A stretch of DNA of 64,000 nucleotides from JAVVUJ01 sp964582545 (GCA_964582545.1 CAZOSB010000008.1:1-64000), one strand, 5' to 3'; counted from the first letter of the stretch, positions 8,845 to 17,890 are shown. Notes: a model not told the origin generated them from the letters alone. A program made the numbers and translations.

Positions 8845-9957
8845 ATGATGAAAAGAATTATCATTGTATTACTGCTAGCCATATTCGTATGCTTTGGTCT
8901 TTACAACATTGTAGATGCATACACTTCCAAATCCAAATCTTGGCCACAGGTTTCGGCCCAATCGGCAATCGTGATCGATGCAGTTTCCGGAGAAGTTCTA
9001 TACGGAAAAAATCAAGATAAAAAATCTTATCCGGCGAGTATCACTAAAATATTAACGGCACTGGTAGCGATTGAGCTATGCAGTGATGGCGAGGGCATTG
9101 ATAAAATCATAGAGGTTACCCCTTCAGCCGTGGGCGTAGAGGGATCCTCCATATATTTAGCTGCAAATGAAAAAATATCTGTGAGAGATCTGCTATACGG
9201 TCTTATGTTACGTTCGGGCAACGATGCCGCGGTGGCTTTGGCAGAGGGTTTGGGAGGAAGCACAGAACAATTTGTAGAGGTGATGAATGCAAAGGCAAAG
9301 GAGATAGGCGCCTCCTCTAGCAACTTTATGAACCCTAGTGGTCTCCACGATGAAAATCACTTTGTTACCGCATCTGATATGGCAATGATTGCAAAGGAGG
9401 CCATGAAGCACGAGGAGTTTCGCAAAATTGCAAAGGAAAAAACTTGGAAGGCTCAAAGAGGGGAAGGACTTAACAACATTTTTATCAATAAAAATAAAGT
9501 TGTGTATCAATATGAGGGCGCTACAGGAATAAAGATTGGTTTTACAAAAAGTGCAGGCAGAACGTTAGTGGCGTCTGCCAAAAGGGGAAATGTGGAAGTA
9601 ATTTGCGTGGTGTTACAGGCGCCAAATTGGTTTAGGGACACCTATGCCTTGATGGATTACGCTTTCGCCAATTATGAATCCGTGAAAATTGCACCGGGAG
9701 AAAAGCCGCTGAACAACGTTTCCATTGCAGGGGGCATAAAAGATCCTGTGAAGGTGGGCACAAAAAATACAGTTCAAATTCTTAAGGAAAAGGGAAAAGA
9801 TAGTAACATTAGCATCGTTTACAGCATACCTAGAATAGTAGAAGCTCCTGTAAAGAGATGGGATTTGGCAGGTTATTTGAAGGTATACAGAGATAAAGAA
9901 TACATTTACAGCGAGCCGCTTTATTATTTAGAGGATATGGAAAGGATTGGCCCGTAA
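8845..9957 (+). CDS. dacF: D-alanyl-D-alanine carboxypeptidase (DacF type)
   Basis: Low-molecular-weight penicillin-binding protein trimming peptidoglycan pentapeptides. It has 370 residues with an N-terminal signal/anchor segment (residues 3-25). The catalytic SxxK is SITK near 67, the SxN is SGN near 122. The KTG box reads K-I-G in GIKIGFT near residue 227, with the middle Thr replaced by Ile. A PBP5-type C-terminal beta domain follows. The start could be either of two adjacent ATGs (8845, 8848) after AAGGAG. It ends four bases before the next gene. Confidence 0.9.
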   Translation: MMKRIIIVLLLAIFVCFGLYNIVDAYTSKSKSWPQVSAQSAIVIDAVSGEVLYGKNQDKKSYPASITKILTALVAIELCSDGEGIDKIIEVTPSAVGVEGSSIYLAANEKISVRDLLYGLMLRSGNDAAVALAEGLGGSTEQFVEVMNAKAKEIGASSSNFMNPSGLHDENHFVTASDMAMIAKEAMKHEEFRKIAKEKTWKAQRGEGLNNIFINKNKVVYQYEGATGIKIGFTKSAGRTLVASAKRGNVEVICVVLQAPNWFRDTYALMDYAFANYESVKIAPGEKPLNNVSIAGGIKDPVKVGTKNTVQILKEKGKDSNISIVYSIPRIVEAPVKRWDLAGYLKVYRDKEYIYSEPLYYLEDMERIGP

Positions 9958-9960
9958 AAA

Positions 9961-10932
9961 ATGAGTGAAAAAAATGAATTTCAATGCATAGACGCAGGTA
10001 CACTCCATTGTCCTTGCTATTTGGCCATGACAGGAGATTGTCTGACATGTAGCCGATTGCAGGGTAAGGATTGCTCCCAGTGTAACTGGAAGGGTGTTTG
10101 CATATATAATGAATTTATACAAGGTAATAAAAAAATAAATAATGCTAGAAAAAACTTTGAAGCAAAAATACTAGAAATCAATGAATACAAAGAAAATTTA
10201 ATTGTATTCAAATTAGATGTAGGAAGGGGATTTGCATTAAAATGCAGCAAACCGGGTACTTATGTCTTTGTGGGGAATCCAACTCTTGAGCATGAATACA
10301 TGGCGCCCATTTCCATCACAAAATCGGATACAGATACGGGAATCATACACTTAGCTATTAAGATTATATCTACAAAAACAAAGGGTTTGGTTATGGCGGA
10401 GGAAGCCTTACTGTTGAGAGGACCTTATGGAAATGGAATTCAAGGAACCATCGGTGGCACGGGGGGGCTTGGTGGTGAAAAAGAAAAAACCTTAGTCATA
10501 ACCAAAGGCATCGGTATCGCCCCTGGCATCCATACAGCTCATTATGGAAAGAATCGAAGTAACATAGATTTCATCGTGGATACGGATAAAATTGATAAAA
10601 AATTTGTGGAAGATTACTTAGAATACGACGAGTCTTTGCAGAATACCATCGGCACTTTCAGGTACATGAATCTCTCCCAGGCAAATTCCTATGAAGCTAT
10701 AAAAAATCTGATAGGCACAACAGACTACGAGACCATTATGATCTTGGCATCGGATTATTATGTAGAGACTCTTAGCGCTTTGGTTAAGGCGGTGAAGCCT
10801 GAGGCTAATATCGGTGTAAGCAACAATGTGCATATCTGCTGTGGTGAGGGGTTATGCGGTGCCTGTGCCGTTACCTCGGAAACTGGAGAAGTTTTGAAAA
10901 TGTGCAAATGCCACATGGATAAAATTTTCTAA
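9961..10932 (+). CDS. PyrK-like FAD/NAD flavoprotein with Cys-rich N terminus
   Basis: 323 residues. The core is a ferredoxin-NADP reductase fold of the dihydroorotate-dehydrogenase electron-transfer (PyrK) type: an FAD-binding barrel at about 60-150, a nucleotide domain with GIGIAPG near 182, and a C-terminal Cys cluster (CCGEGLCGAC then CKC, near 302-321), the usual [2Fe-2S] site. Unusually the first 50 residues add eight cysteines (9, 17, 19, 27, 30, 37, 40, 47) that could hold extra Fe-S or metal centres. No catalytic partner such as pyrD is adjacent. Substrate unknown; it is probably an electron-transfer subunit or NAD(P)H-ferredoxin oxidoreductase. Confidence 0.7.
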   Translation: MSEKNEFQCIDAGTLHCPCYLAMTGDCLTCSRLQGKDCSQCNWKGVCIYNEFIQGNKKINNARKNFEAKILEINEYKENLIVFKLDVGRGFALKCSKPGTYVFVGNPTLEHEYMAPISITKSDTDTGIIHLAIKIISTKTKGLVMAEEALLLRGPYGNGIQGTIGGTGGLGGEKEKTLVITKGIGIAPGIHTAHYGKNRSNIDFIVDTDKIDKKFVEDYLEYDESLQNTIGTFRYMNLSQANSYEAIKNLIGTTDYETIMILASDYYVETLSALVKAVKPEANIGVSNNVHICCGEGLCGACAVTSETGEVLKMCKCHMDKIF

Positions 10933-10985
10933 GATGTCGCATATAATATAATGCTCCTTCTATAGCTATTGAATCGACATCAATC

Positions 10986-11195
10986 GATTTTGATTAACAT
11001 AGTAACTCGATTTTAGAATACCCAGATTTAGAATACCCAGNNNNNNNNNNNNNNNNNNNNNNNNNNNNNNNNNNNNNNNNNNNNNNNNNNNNNNNNNNNN
11101 NNNNNNNNNNNNNNNNNNNNNNNNNNNNNNNNNNNNNNNNGATTTTGATTAACATAGTAACTCGATTTTAGAATACCCAGATTTAGAATACCCAG
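10986..11195. repeat. 55-bp exact repeat flanking a 100-N assembly gap
   Basis: Bases 10986-11040 and 11141-11195 are identical (55 bp) and lie directly on each side of the 100-base N run. This is the pattern of two contig ends that share a k-mer overlap but were scaffolded apart. Within the unit, a 15-base tandem (AGAATACCCAGATTT) occurs nearly twice, which may have blocked assembly. No gene is seen in 10933-11399. Confidence 0.9.
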
Positions 11196-11224
11196 GTATA
11201 GTAATATTTGGGTGTTTTGTTTTT
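11188..11224 (+). terminator. Weak terminator-like hairpin
   Basis: ATACCCA (11188-11194) pairs with TGGGTGT (11209-11215, one wobble) and is followed by a T-rich stretch. It may terminate transcription of the flavoprotein gene. The left-hand copy of the arm also occurs before the gap. Confidence 0.4.
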
Positions 11225-11399
11225 GAATAAAATGAATCAAAATAAATTAGATGAAATTAAATTCTAAAATCAAATGAAATTTATTTGATGCATTCAAAGA
11301 CTAAGATTAAAATACAAATAGAAAATAGTCTTGAAAAATCCTGAGTCTTACTATATACTAAAATCAAATTTTATTTCATTTCAGGAGGGTAAACATTCT

Positions 11400-12653
11400 A
11401 TGGAGGGTTCCGGATCGACGTTGATTACTGCATTGGCTCTATTAATTCTGGCTTCTGCATATTTTTCTTCGTCAGAAACTGCATTTTCCGCATTAAACAA
11501 AATAAGGTTAAAAAATTTAGCTCTAAAGGGGGATAAAAAAGCAATGCTGGCTTTTTCGCTCTCTGAAGATTATGATAAACTTCTTTCTACTATTCTCATT
11601 GGCAATAATATTGTCAACATCGTAGCTGCATCTCTGGCAACCGTACTGTTCGTAGAATATTTTGGTGATTCTGGCGTGGCTTTGTCCACTTTGGCTATGA
11701 CGGTATTGGTTCTGATATTTGGGGAAATTACACCTAAAAGCTTAGCAAAGGAATTTCCTGAAAAGTATGCCATGTTTTCTGCCCCCTTTTTAAAGATCCT
11801 CATTATTATTTTATCTCCGATTAATTTCTTGCTGATGAAATGGAGGGACTTTATCCGCAGTTTGCTGAAAATAAAAAATGAGGATACCATTACAGAGGAA
11901 GAGCTTCTTACCATTGTGGATGAAGCCCAAGAAGGTGGCACTCTGGAAGTTCACGAACAAGAACTGATCAAAAGCGCCATTGCCTTTGATAATTTGGATG
12001 CAAGTTATGTAATGACTCCCAGAGTGGACTTGGTATCAGTAGAGGTGAACCAACCCAAAGCCGAGATCGTTAAATTGTTTATAGATAGTGGCTTTTCTCG
12101 TTTACCAATCTATGAAGAAACCATCGATAATATTTTAGGGATTATGCATGAAAAAGATTTTTATGCTTTGGTTATGCATGGGGAACAAACTGTGAGGGAC
12201 GTCATTAGACCAGCCATTCGTATTGCCATAACCATGAAGTTATCTAAACTTTTAAAGCGGCTCCAACAGAGCAAATCCCATATTGCAATTGTGACGGACG
12301 AATATGGTGGTACAGAGGGGATTGTAACTTTGGAGGATATCTTTGAGGAATTGGTAGGAGAGATATGGGATGAGCATGACGAGGACACTAACATACAGGA
12401 ATTTTTAAAGCTGAGCGACCATCGGTATGAGGTTATGGGAAGTTTAAATTTGGATAAGTTCTTTGAGGTATTTAAGATAGAGGAAGATAACTTTGAGTCC
12501 AGCACCGTAGGAGGATGGGTCTTGGAACAATTGGGCAACATCCCACAAAACGGAGATCACTTTACTTTTGGAAATCTCTTTGTAACTGTTGAGGCTTTAG
12601 AGGGTAACCGGGTGGCCAAGGTGCTCGTCACATTACCCGAGAAAAGTCAATAG
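11400..12653 (+). CDS. CorC/HlyC-family (CNNM-like) membrane protein
   Basis: A 417-residue protein with an N-terminal DUF21/CNNM transmembrane domain (about residues 1-190, SSSETAFSALN signature near 25), a CBS pair (about 205-325) and a C-terminal CorC_HlyC domain. Family members act in Mg2+ or Co2+ efflux/homeostasis; the older name hemolysin is misleading. The ATG at 11400 is preceded by AGGAGGG at 11383-11389; a further upstream in-frame ATG at 11331 lacks a site and adds a non-conserved leader. Monocistronic. Confidence 0.88.
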   Translation: MEGSGSTLITALALLILASAYFSSSETAFSALNKIRLKNLALKGDKKAMLAFSLSEDYDKLLSTILIGNNIVNIVAASLATVLFVEYFGDSGVALSTLAMTVLVLIFGEITPKSLAKEFPEKYAMFSAPFLKILIIILSPINFLLMKWRDFIRSLLKIKNEDTITEEELLTIVDEAQEGGTLEVHEQELIKSAIAFDNLDASYVMTPRVDLVSVEVNQPKAEIVKLFIDSGFSRLPIYEETIDNILGIMHEKDFYALVMHGEQTVRDVIRPAIRIAITMKLSKLLKRLQQSKSHIAIVTDEYGGTEGIVTLEDIFEELVGEIWDEHDEDTNIQEFLKLSDHRYEVMGSLNLDKFFEVFKIEEDNFESSTVGGWVLEQLGNIPQNGDHFTFGNLFVTVEALEGNRVAKVLVTLPEKSQ

Positions 12654-12755
12654 AATATATAGAGCGCGAAGCATAAATATAGTGTAGTTTGGATGGTTGT
12701 CCACTATATACGGTATATTTTGTCGATGCGTGTCTAAATAAAATAGAAAATAGGG

Positions 12756-12796
12756 TTGACATCCTATGTAGCAAATGTTACAATTGTGTTACTACA
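12756..12796 (+). promoter_or_regulatory. Sigma-70 promoter with overlapping imperfect palindrome
   Basis: TTGACA (12756-12761), a 17-base spacer and TACAAT (12779-12784) form a near-consensus promoter. TGTAGCAA (from 12767) and TTACTACA (to 12796) form an imperfect inverted repeat covering the -10, a plausible operator. Confidence 0.7.
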
Positions 12797-12848
12797 AAAG
12801 TTTGAACAAGTTATTTTTTGTTCAAAAGTAAGAAAAGAGGACATTGTT

Positions 12849-13664
12849 ATGAAGTATTTCTTAAGAAGTAAAATTCTTATATCGTTCGTTATTTGTTTTG
12901 TTCTAACCAGCCAATTAGCATTTGCAGAACCTGCAGAAAGTGATGCTGATGACGTGATGGGTGTTCCGGTTGAAAGGGTCATTGAGACAAAGGCTGTAGT
13001 AAACCCTGCAGAAGAGGGAAAAGTTACAGTTGGAGTCGTTTCCACCGATATTCTAAACGTGAGAGCAAATCCTGGAACGGAACAGCAGCTAGTAGGAAAA
13101 CTGAAGGTAAATACTAAGGTTAAGATTTTAAAGAGCGACAACGAATGGCACAATATTACGGCAGAAGGTGTTACTGGTTGGGTTCATTCCAGTTATATTT
13201 CGGGAGTTTCCACCATTACGGAGGATCAGTATAAAGAACAGGTTTCAAGAGGTTTTGTAGATAGAAGCAACCCCCCTGCCGCTTCTTCAAAGGCCGACAG
13301 CGTTGTGGCTTTGGCAAAGCAGCAATTGGGGAAAAGATATGTTTACGGAACAGCCGGTCCCAATACCTTTGATTGTTCGGGATTTATCAATTATATTTAT
13401 AAACAGAATGGAATCAATACACCACGATCTACAAGTGGTTACAATTCAGTCGGTGTGCCTGTGGCAAAAGCCAATTTACAGCCGGGTGATGTAATCTTAT
13501 TTGACACTTCCGGCCCTATTAACGGGGTGGTATCCCATGTGGGTCTTTATGTAGGTAATCGCCAGATTATTCACGCTTCCACGGGAGGAAGAGGAGTCGT
13601 GTATGACAGCATTGATGCACCGTACTACGCTGCCAGATATATTAAGGCGGTAAGGATTTTATAA
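12849..13664 (+). CDS. Secreted SH3b-NlpC/P60 peptidoglycan hydrolase
   Basis: A 271-residue cell-wall endopeptidase. The signal peptide (1-25, cut near SQLAFA-EP) is followed by a bacterial SH3 domain (about 58-117, LNVRANPGTEQQLVGKL) and a C-terminal NlpC/P60 domain (about 155-271). The catalytic Cys lies in FDCSGFI; the His is in VVSHVGLYVG, and the third residue is the His of QIIHAST. The ATG at 12849 follows AGAGGA and yields a proper signal peptide; a longer upstream start would bury it. It probably cleaves the gamma-D-Glu to diamino acid bond in wall turnover. Confidence 0.92.
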   Translation: MKYFLRSKILISFVICFVLTSQLAFAEPAESDADDVMGVPVERVIETKAVVNPAEEGKVTVGVVSTDILNVRANPGTEQQLVGKLKVNTKVKILKSDNEWHNITAEGVTGWVHSSYISGVSTITEDQYKEQVSRGFVDRSNPPAASSKADSVVALAKQQLGKRYVYGTAGPNTFDCSGFINYIYKQNGINTPRSTSGYNSVGVPVAKANLQPGDVILFDTSGPINGVVSHVGLYVGNRQIIHASTGGRGVVYDSIDAPYYAARYIKAVRIL

Positions 13665-13699
13665 TCTTAAAAAACAAATTTATAAAATTAAAATAAAAA

Positions 13700-13723
13700 A
13701 GACAAGAATTTCTTGTCTTTTTT
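13700..13723 (+). terminator. Terminator after the NlpC/P60 gene
   Basis: AAAAAAGACAAGAA with TTCTTGTCTTTTTT is a perfect A/T-flanked hairpin able to act in both directions between the convergent genes. Confidence 0.85.
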
Positions 13724-13783
13724 ATTTGTTAAGCTTAAGAATTAACTGTACTAGGTATGGAGTAAACCTAATGGAACTAAAGT

Positions 13784-14380
13784 TTATTTTTGAGCCCTTC
13801 TTTTTTTGATAGTTTTCTTTTTCATTATAGAGTAGCCGAAAGTGCCTAATTCTTTTCCTAAACCATAGTAGGCACCATGGCTGTATGCCAGCAAGCCGGA
13901 TCTTTCTAAACAGAACTTTCCCTTTTCATCAATCAAGCCTTTATCTCCGTGAACGGCAACGATGTCCGCCATAAACATATCGTGGGTTCCCAGTTCCATG
14001 ATTTGGCGAACCCTACATTCTATATTGACAGGACTTTCCATTATCATAGGACATTTGACAAAACTTCCGGAAACAGGGGTGAGGTTCAAATGTTCAAACT
14101 TATTGACTTCTGTTCCCGACTTTACACCGCAGAAATCTGTGGCAAAAGCTAAATCCCTAGTAGTTAAATTTATTACAAACTCCTTTTCCTCACTGATGAT
14201 TCGGTGAGAATGCCTGGACTTCCGAATGGAAACGTAAGTCATGGGGGGCTCCGAATTGAGGATCCCGGTCCATGCTATGGTGATGATGTTTTGGGTTTCA
14301 GCCGTGCCTCCACAGCTTACCATGATGGCAGGTAAAGGGAATTCCATGGTCCCCGGCTTTTCAAACATAAACTTTTCCAT
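13784..14380 (-). CDS. Flavoredoxin-like flavin reductase domain protein
   Basis: A 198-residue FMN-binding split-barrel protein of the flavin reductase/flavoredoxin family. Residues 12-100 hold the characteristic LPAIMVSCGG...NIITIAWTG...MTYVSIRKSRHSHR pattern that binds FMN. A lysine/arginine-rich tail ends the protein. The start has TAAGGAGG ten bases upstream. It lies convergent to the NlpC gene and divergent from the HAD gene. The electron donor and acceptor are not predictable. Confidence 0.85.
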   Translation of the reverse strand: MEKFMFEKPGTMEFPLPAIMVSCGGTAETQNIITIAWTGILNSEPPMTYVSIRKSRHSHRIISEEKEFVINLTTRDLAFATDFCGVKSGTEVNKFEHLNLTPVSGSFVKCPMIMESPVNIECRVRQIMELGTHDMFMADIVAVHGDKGLIDEKGKFCLERSGLLAYSHGAYYGLGKELGTFGYSIMKKKTIKKRRAQK

Positions 14381-14637
14381 AAAACCTCCTTAAATTGTAG
14401 ATTATTTTTACATTCCGTCATTTCCGCGTTCTTTATTATATAGGAAGTGAGCGCCTTTGTATATGCGTTATGTGAGAAAATAATGATCAAGATAGGATAA
14501 AACCACACAAAAACCGTACAAAATAGTTGAATGTCATCCAAGTTAATGCTAAGATTAGATAAATTCGATACAAAAAATAAGGTAGTGAAAAATTAAAAAA
14601 ACAAGTATAGAATAAAGGATATAGGATTAAAGAAGAG

Positions 14638-15468
14638 ATGAAAGAAAATAATATTGAGCTGATAGCCCTAGATATGGATGGGACTCTTTTAAATAAAGAA
14701 GGAAGAATATCGCCTTATACTCAAGAGGTGCTGAAAAGAGCCATGAGGAAGGGGATTCATATCGTTATAGCGACAGGCAGAGTATTTAGTGCCTTTCCCG
14801 AGGATGCCCTTAATTTTACCGGCATTGAGTATGTTGTCAGTTCCAATGGAGCTAGGGTTATCCGTATGAAGGACAAGGCTACGATTTATACCAATTTAAT
14901 CGATGGGGAGAGTGCCAGACAGTTGATTCCCCACATTTTTCAAGAAGACCTTTTTCTTGAAGTATTCTATGATGGAGATGTGTATGTGGATAAGAACTGC
15001 GTGACAAAACTGGATCAATATGGGTTGCCTAAGCGATATACGGAGTATATGCTGAAAACACGTACGCAGATTGAAAACATAAGGCAGACTTTGGAGGAGA
15101 ATATACATAGTTTAGAAAATATCAATATCAATTTTGGATCCATGGAGAGGAAACAGCAACTTTGGGAAGTTTTAAGTGGGTTGTCAAACATCACAGCTAC
15201 CAGTTCTTTTGCCCATAACATTGAAATTGGTGGTGCCACCACTAGCAAAGCCGATGGTCTGACACATCTATGTCAGCTGTTGAATGTCAAGGCGGAATCT
15301 GTCATGGCTTGCGGGGATAATTACAATGACTTAGCCATGTTGCAATTTGCAGGGCTTTCTGTGGCCATGGGAAACGCGGAGGATGGAATCAAGTCGCAGG
15401 TGGACTTTGTGACACTCACCAATGAAGAGGATGGAGTGGCACATGCCATTGAGAAGTTTGTTTTATAA
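14638..15468 (+). CDS. Cof-type HAD-superfamily phosphatase
   Basis: A 276-residue cytosolic phosphatase. HAD motif I is DMDGTLL near residue 11 (nucleophile Asp), motif II the Thr of IATGR near 45, motif III the Lys of SKAD near 203, and motif IV GDNYNDLAML near 226. The cap insertion between II and III places it in the Cof (class IIB) group, which acts on sugar phosphates, flavin phosphates or PLP. The specific substrate is unknown. The start has a close AGAAGAG site. Confidence 0.88.
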   Translation: MKENNIELIALDMDGTLLNKEGRISPYTQEVLKRAMRKGIHIVIATGRVFSAFPEDALNFTGIEYVVSSNGARVIRMKDKATIYTNLIDGESARQLIPHIFQEDLFLEVFYDGDVYVDKNCVTKLDQYGLPKRYTEYMLKTRTQIENIRQTLEENIHSLENININFGSMERKQQLWEVLSGLSNITATSSFAHNIEIGGATTSKADGLTHLCQLLNVKAESVMACGDNYNDLAMLQFAGLSVAMGNAEDGIKSQVDFVTLTNEEDGVAHAIEKFVL

Positions 15469-15602
15469 AGGAAAAGAGTGGATTCAAAAAATAAGAGAAG
15501 TTTAGAGAAGACGGAAAGAAAAATTCAAACAAGCAAACAGTAGCAGATAGTGTCCCCAGGGAATATTCTAACAGATAGAAAAATAACAGGGGGCATTAAT
15601 TT

Positions 15603-16928
15603 ATGTATAGAGTGGTAATCATTGGAGGCGGATGGTCCGGTTGCGCAGCAGCTTTAGCTGCAAGAAAGGCCGGGGCAGAAGTAACCCTATTAGAGAAAAC
15701 AGACCTTCTTCTGGGATTGGGTAATGTAGGCGGAATTATGAGAAATAACGGCAGATTCACAGCTGCTGAAGAAAATATCGCCTTAGGTGCTCATGAACTT
15801 TTTGATATTACAGATAGTTGTTCAACTCACCGAAATATTGAGTTTCCGGGACATCGCCACGCTAGTCTTTACAACGTTATGTTGGTGGAGCCCAAAGTTA
15901 GACGCCTTTTAGAAGAAAAGGGCGTAGTGGTAAAGACCATTGCACGTGCCATAGACGTGGTTTTATCTGACAACGTTCACAAGGACCTATTCAACCAGAA
16001 AGAAACGAGTAATCGATACCTGAAAAGTATCATACTGTCGGATGGTGATATTGTCGAGGGAGATGTCTTTATAGAAACTACAGGCTCCACAGGGCCTATG
16101 GGAAATTGTCTTACTTATGGAAAGGGATGTTGCATGTGCATCCTGCGTTGTCCGGCATTTGGACCCCGCGTCAGCATTACGCAAAAGGCGGGACTCAACG
16201 ATATAATGGGTCAGCGAGCAGATGGATCATTTGGGGCTTTCAGCGGATCCGGGAAATTAGAGAAGGGTTCATTATCTACGGAGATACAGCAAGAATTGAA
16301 TGAGCGGGGGGTTTGTATCATTCCTTTAAAAAGCGAGTACGTTAACAAGGGAAAGCTACAATCTAAAGTATGCCAGCAGTATGCCTTGGATGTATTTGCC
16401 GAAAACATCATCCTGTTGGATACGGGATATGCGAAAATCATGTCGTCCTACTTTCCATTGGATCAATTGCGAACAGTGCCAGGTTTGGAAAATGCCAGAT
16501 ATGCAGATCCTTATGCCGGTGGAAAGGGGAATTCCATTCGATACTTATCCGTGGCAGAACGGGAGAACAGCATGCACGTCATGGGCATAGAGAATCTTCT
16601 TTGCGCAGGAGAAAAATCAGGACTCTTTGTAGGGCACACGGAAGCCATCACAACAGGGACCTTGTCGGGATACAATAGCGCTAGGTACTTAAAAGGCATG
16701 AGGCCTTTGGAGTTGCCTGACTCATTGGCTATAGGAGACATTATTTCCTTTACCAATGCACAAATCAAAACGGAGGAAGGTCTTTTAACCCGCTATACCT
16801 TTGCTGGAGCAGAATATTTCCAAAGGATGCAGGATAGAGATACCTACACTACAGATATTTCGCAAATTGAGAAACGTGTAAAGAAGGCAGACTTAACCAA
16901 CATTTATAATGAGAAAATCATTTCATAA
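15603..16928 (+). CDS. FAD-dependent oxidoreductase (GidA/MnmG-like fold)
   Basis: A 441-residue flavoprotein starting with the dinucleotide fold VVIIGGGWSGCAAALAARKAG and an acidic strand end (LLEKTD). A Cys-rich block, GKGCCMCILRCPAFGP near residue 180, holds four cysteines in 11 residues and could carry a cluster or redox disulfide. A C-terminal FAD-contacting segment (LLCAGEKSGLFVGHTEA near 335) resembles tRNA-modifying GidA-type and FAD-dependent NADH-oxidase relatives. This protein occurs widely in Clostridia without a fixed function. AGGGGGC precedes the ATG. A terminator follows. Confidence 0.75.
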   Translation: MYRVVIIGGGWSGCAAALAARKAGAEVTLLEKTDLLLGLGNVGGIMRNNGRFTAAEENIALGAHELFDITDSCSTHRNIEFPGHRHASLYNVMLVEPKVRRLLEEKGVVVKTIARAIDVVLSDNVHKDLFNQKETSNRYLKSIILSDGDIVEGDVFIETTGSTGPMGNCLTYGKGCCMCILRCPAFGPRVSITQKAGLNDIMGQRADGSFGAFSGSGKLEKGSLSTEIQQELNERGVCIIPLKSEYVNKGKLQSKVCQQYALDVFAENIILLDTGYAKIMSSYFPLDQLRTVPGLENARYADPYAGGKGNSIRYLSVAERENSMHVMGIENLLCAGEKSGLFVGHTEAITTGTLSGYNSARYLKGMRPLELPDSLAIGDIISFTNAQIKTEEGLLTRYTFAGAEYFQRMQDRDTYTTDISQIEKRVKKADLTNIYNEKIIS

Positions 16929-16933
16929 TGAGG

Positions 16934-16967
16934 AATGCAAAGCGGTAATTCGGCTTTGCACTTTTGC
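16934..16967 (+). terminator. Terminator after FAD oxidoreductase gene
   Basis: TGCAAAGC pairs with GCTTTGCA (hairpin 16936-16962), followed by CTTTTGC. Confidence 0.6.
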
Positions 16968-16979
16968 TGATTAAGATTT

Positions 16980-17036
16980 TGTCAGCATGGCAACCTATGG
17001 TACTAAATTATCGTGTTTAAAATTGCCATGTTGACA
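16980..17036. repeat. 14-bp inverted repeat upstream of rluB
   Basis: TGTCAGCATGGCAA (16980-16993) and TTGCCATGTTGACA (17023-17036) match at 13 of 14 positions as inverted arms around a 29-base loop. A stable hairpin or small-element remnant; no coding potential is seen. Confidence 0.6.
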
Positions 17037-17123
17037 GAATGCTGATTTTCGGATAAAGTGGAGACGTGCAAAATTAAAAGAAAGGCAGAGGCTTCACTTT
17101 TTTCATAGGTAGCCAATTATAAA

Positions 17124-17828
17124 ATGAGATTAAATAAATATATAGCCCATGCAGGAATTGCCAGCAGGAGAAAAGCGGATGAACTCACAGTGAACGGCAA
17201 TGTAAAGGTCAATGGTTTAGTGATGAGAGAGCTGGGATATGAGGTGCTCCCTGATGACTCCGTTGAAGTAAACGGGAGGCAGATTAAGATTTCGACCAAG
17301 ATGGTGTACATTATGTTAAATAAACCGAAAGGTTATATAACCACCACAGAGGATGAGCAAAATAGACCCACCGTATTGGATTTGGTTAAGGACATCGATC
17401 AGCGGTTATATCCCATTGGACGACTAGATTTTAATACCTCCGGGCTACTTTTGATGACCAATGACGGAGACTTAGCCTATAAGCTCACTCATCCAAAGCA
17501 TAAAATTTATAAGACCTACAGAGCTAGGGTAAACGGCGTTCTATCTCAGGAAAAGGCAGCTATGCTTAGAAATGGTGTGGATATCGGTGGTTATGTAACC
17601 GCTAAAGCTAACGTGAAGATTTTAAAGCAGGCGGAACGTTCCACCATAGTAGAAATCCAAATCTTTGAAGGAAAGAACCGGCAAATCAGGAAAATGTGCA
17701 CTGCCGTCGGAAATAAGGTAATTGACTTGGAAAGGGTGGCTGTGGGCGATTTAGAACTGAGGCATCTCAAAGAAGGTCACTACAGGAAGCTTACCAGAGA
17801 AGAGATTGAGTATTTAAAGAATAGCTGA
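17124..17828 (+). CDS. rluB: 23S rRNA pseudouridine synthase (RluB/RsuA family)
   Basis: A 234-residue protein with an N-terminal S4 RNA-binding domain (1-60, MRLNKYIAHAGIASRRKAD) and a pseudouridine-synthase domain with the catalytic Asp in GRLDFNTSGLLLMTNDG near residue 100. In Firmicutes a gene of this type usually sits close to scpAB, as here, and acts as RluB (helix 89 pseudouridine of 23S rRNA). RsuA activity on 16S rRNA cannot be excluded by sequence alone. The ribosome site is weak. A terminator hairpin follows. Confidence 0.88.
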   Translation: MRLNKYIAHAGIASRRKADELTVNGNVKVNGLVMRELGYEVLPDDSVEVNGRQIKISTKMVYIMLNKPKGYITTTEDEQNRPTVLDLVKDIDQRLYPIGRLDFNTSGLLLMTNDGDLAYKLTHPKHKIYKTYRARVNGVLSQEKAAMLRNGVDIGGYVTAKANVKILKQAERSTIVEIQIFEGKNRQIRKMCTAVGNKVIDLERVAVGDLELRHLKEGHYRKLTREEIEYLKNS

Positions 17829-17851
17829 GAATAAACCTTTTCTTTTGCATT

Positions 17852-17890
17852 TAAGGTAATCATTTTTAAATGATTACCTTAGTGTTCTTT
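17852..17890. terminator. Terminator between rluB and kal
   Basis: TAAGGTAATCATTT and AAATGATTACCTTA form a 14-bp hairpin followed by a T-rich stretch. It separates the convergent genes. 17891-18050 holds nothing else recognisable. Confidence 0.75.

Noticed and set aside
11028..11240. Frame crossing the N run
   Set aside because: Made of unknown bases and repeat flanks; not a gene.
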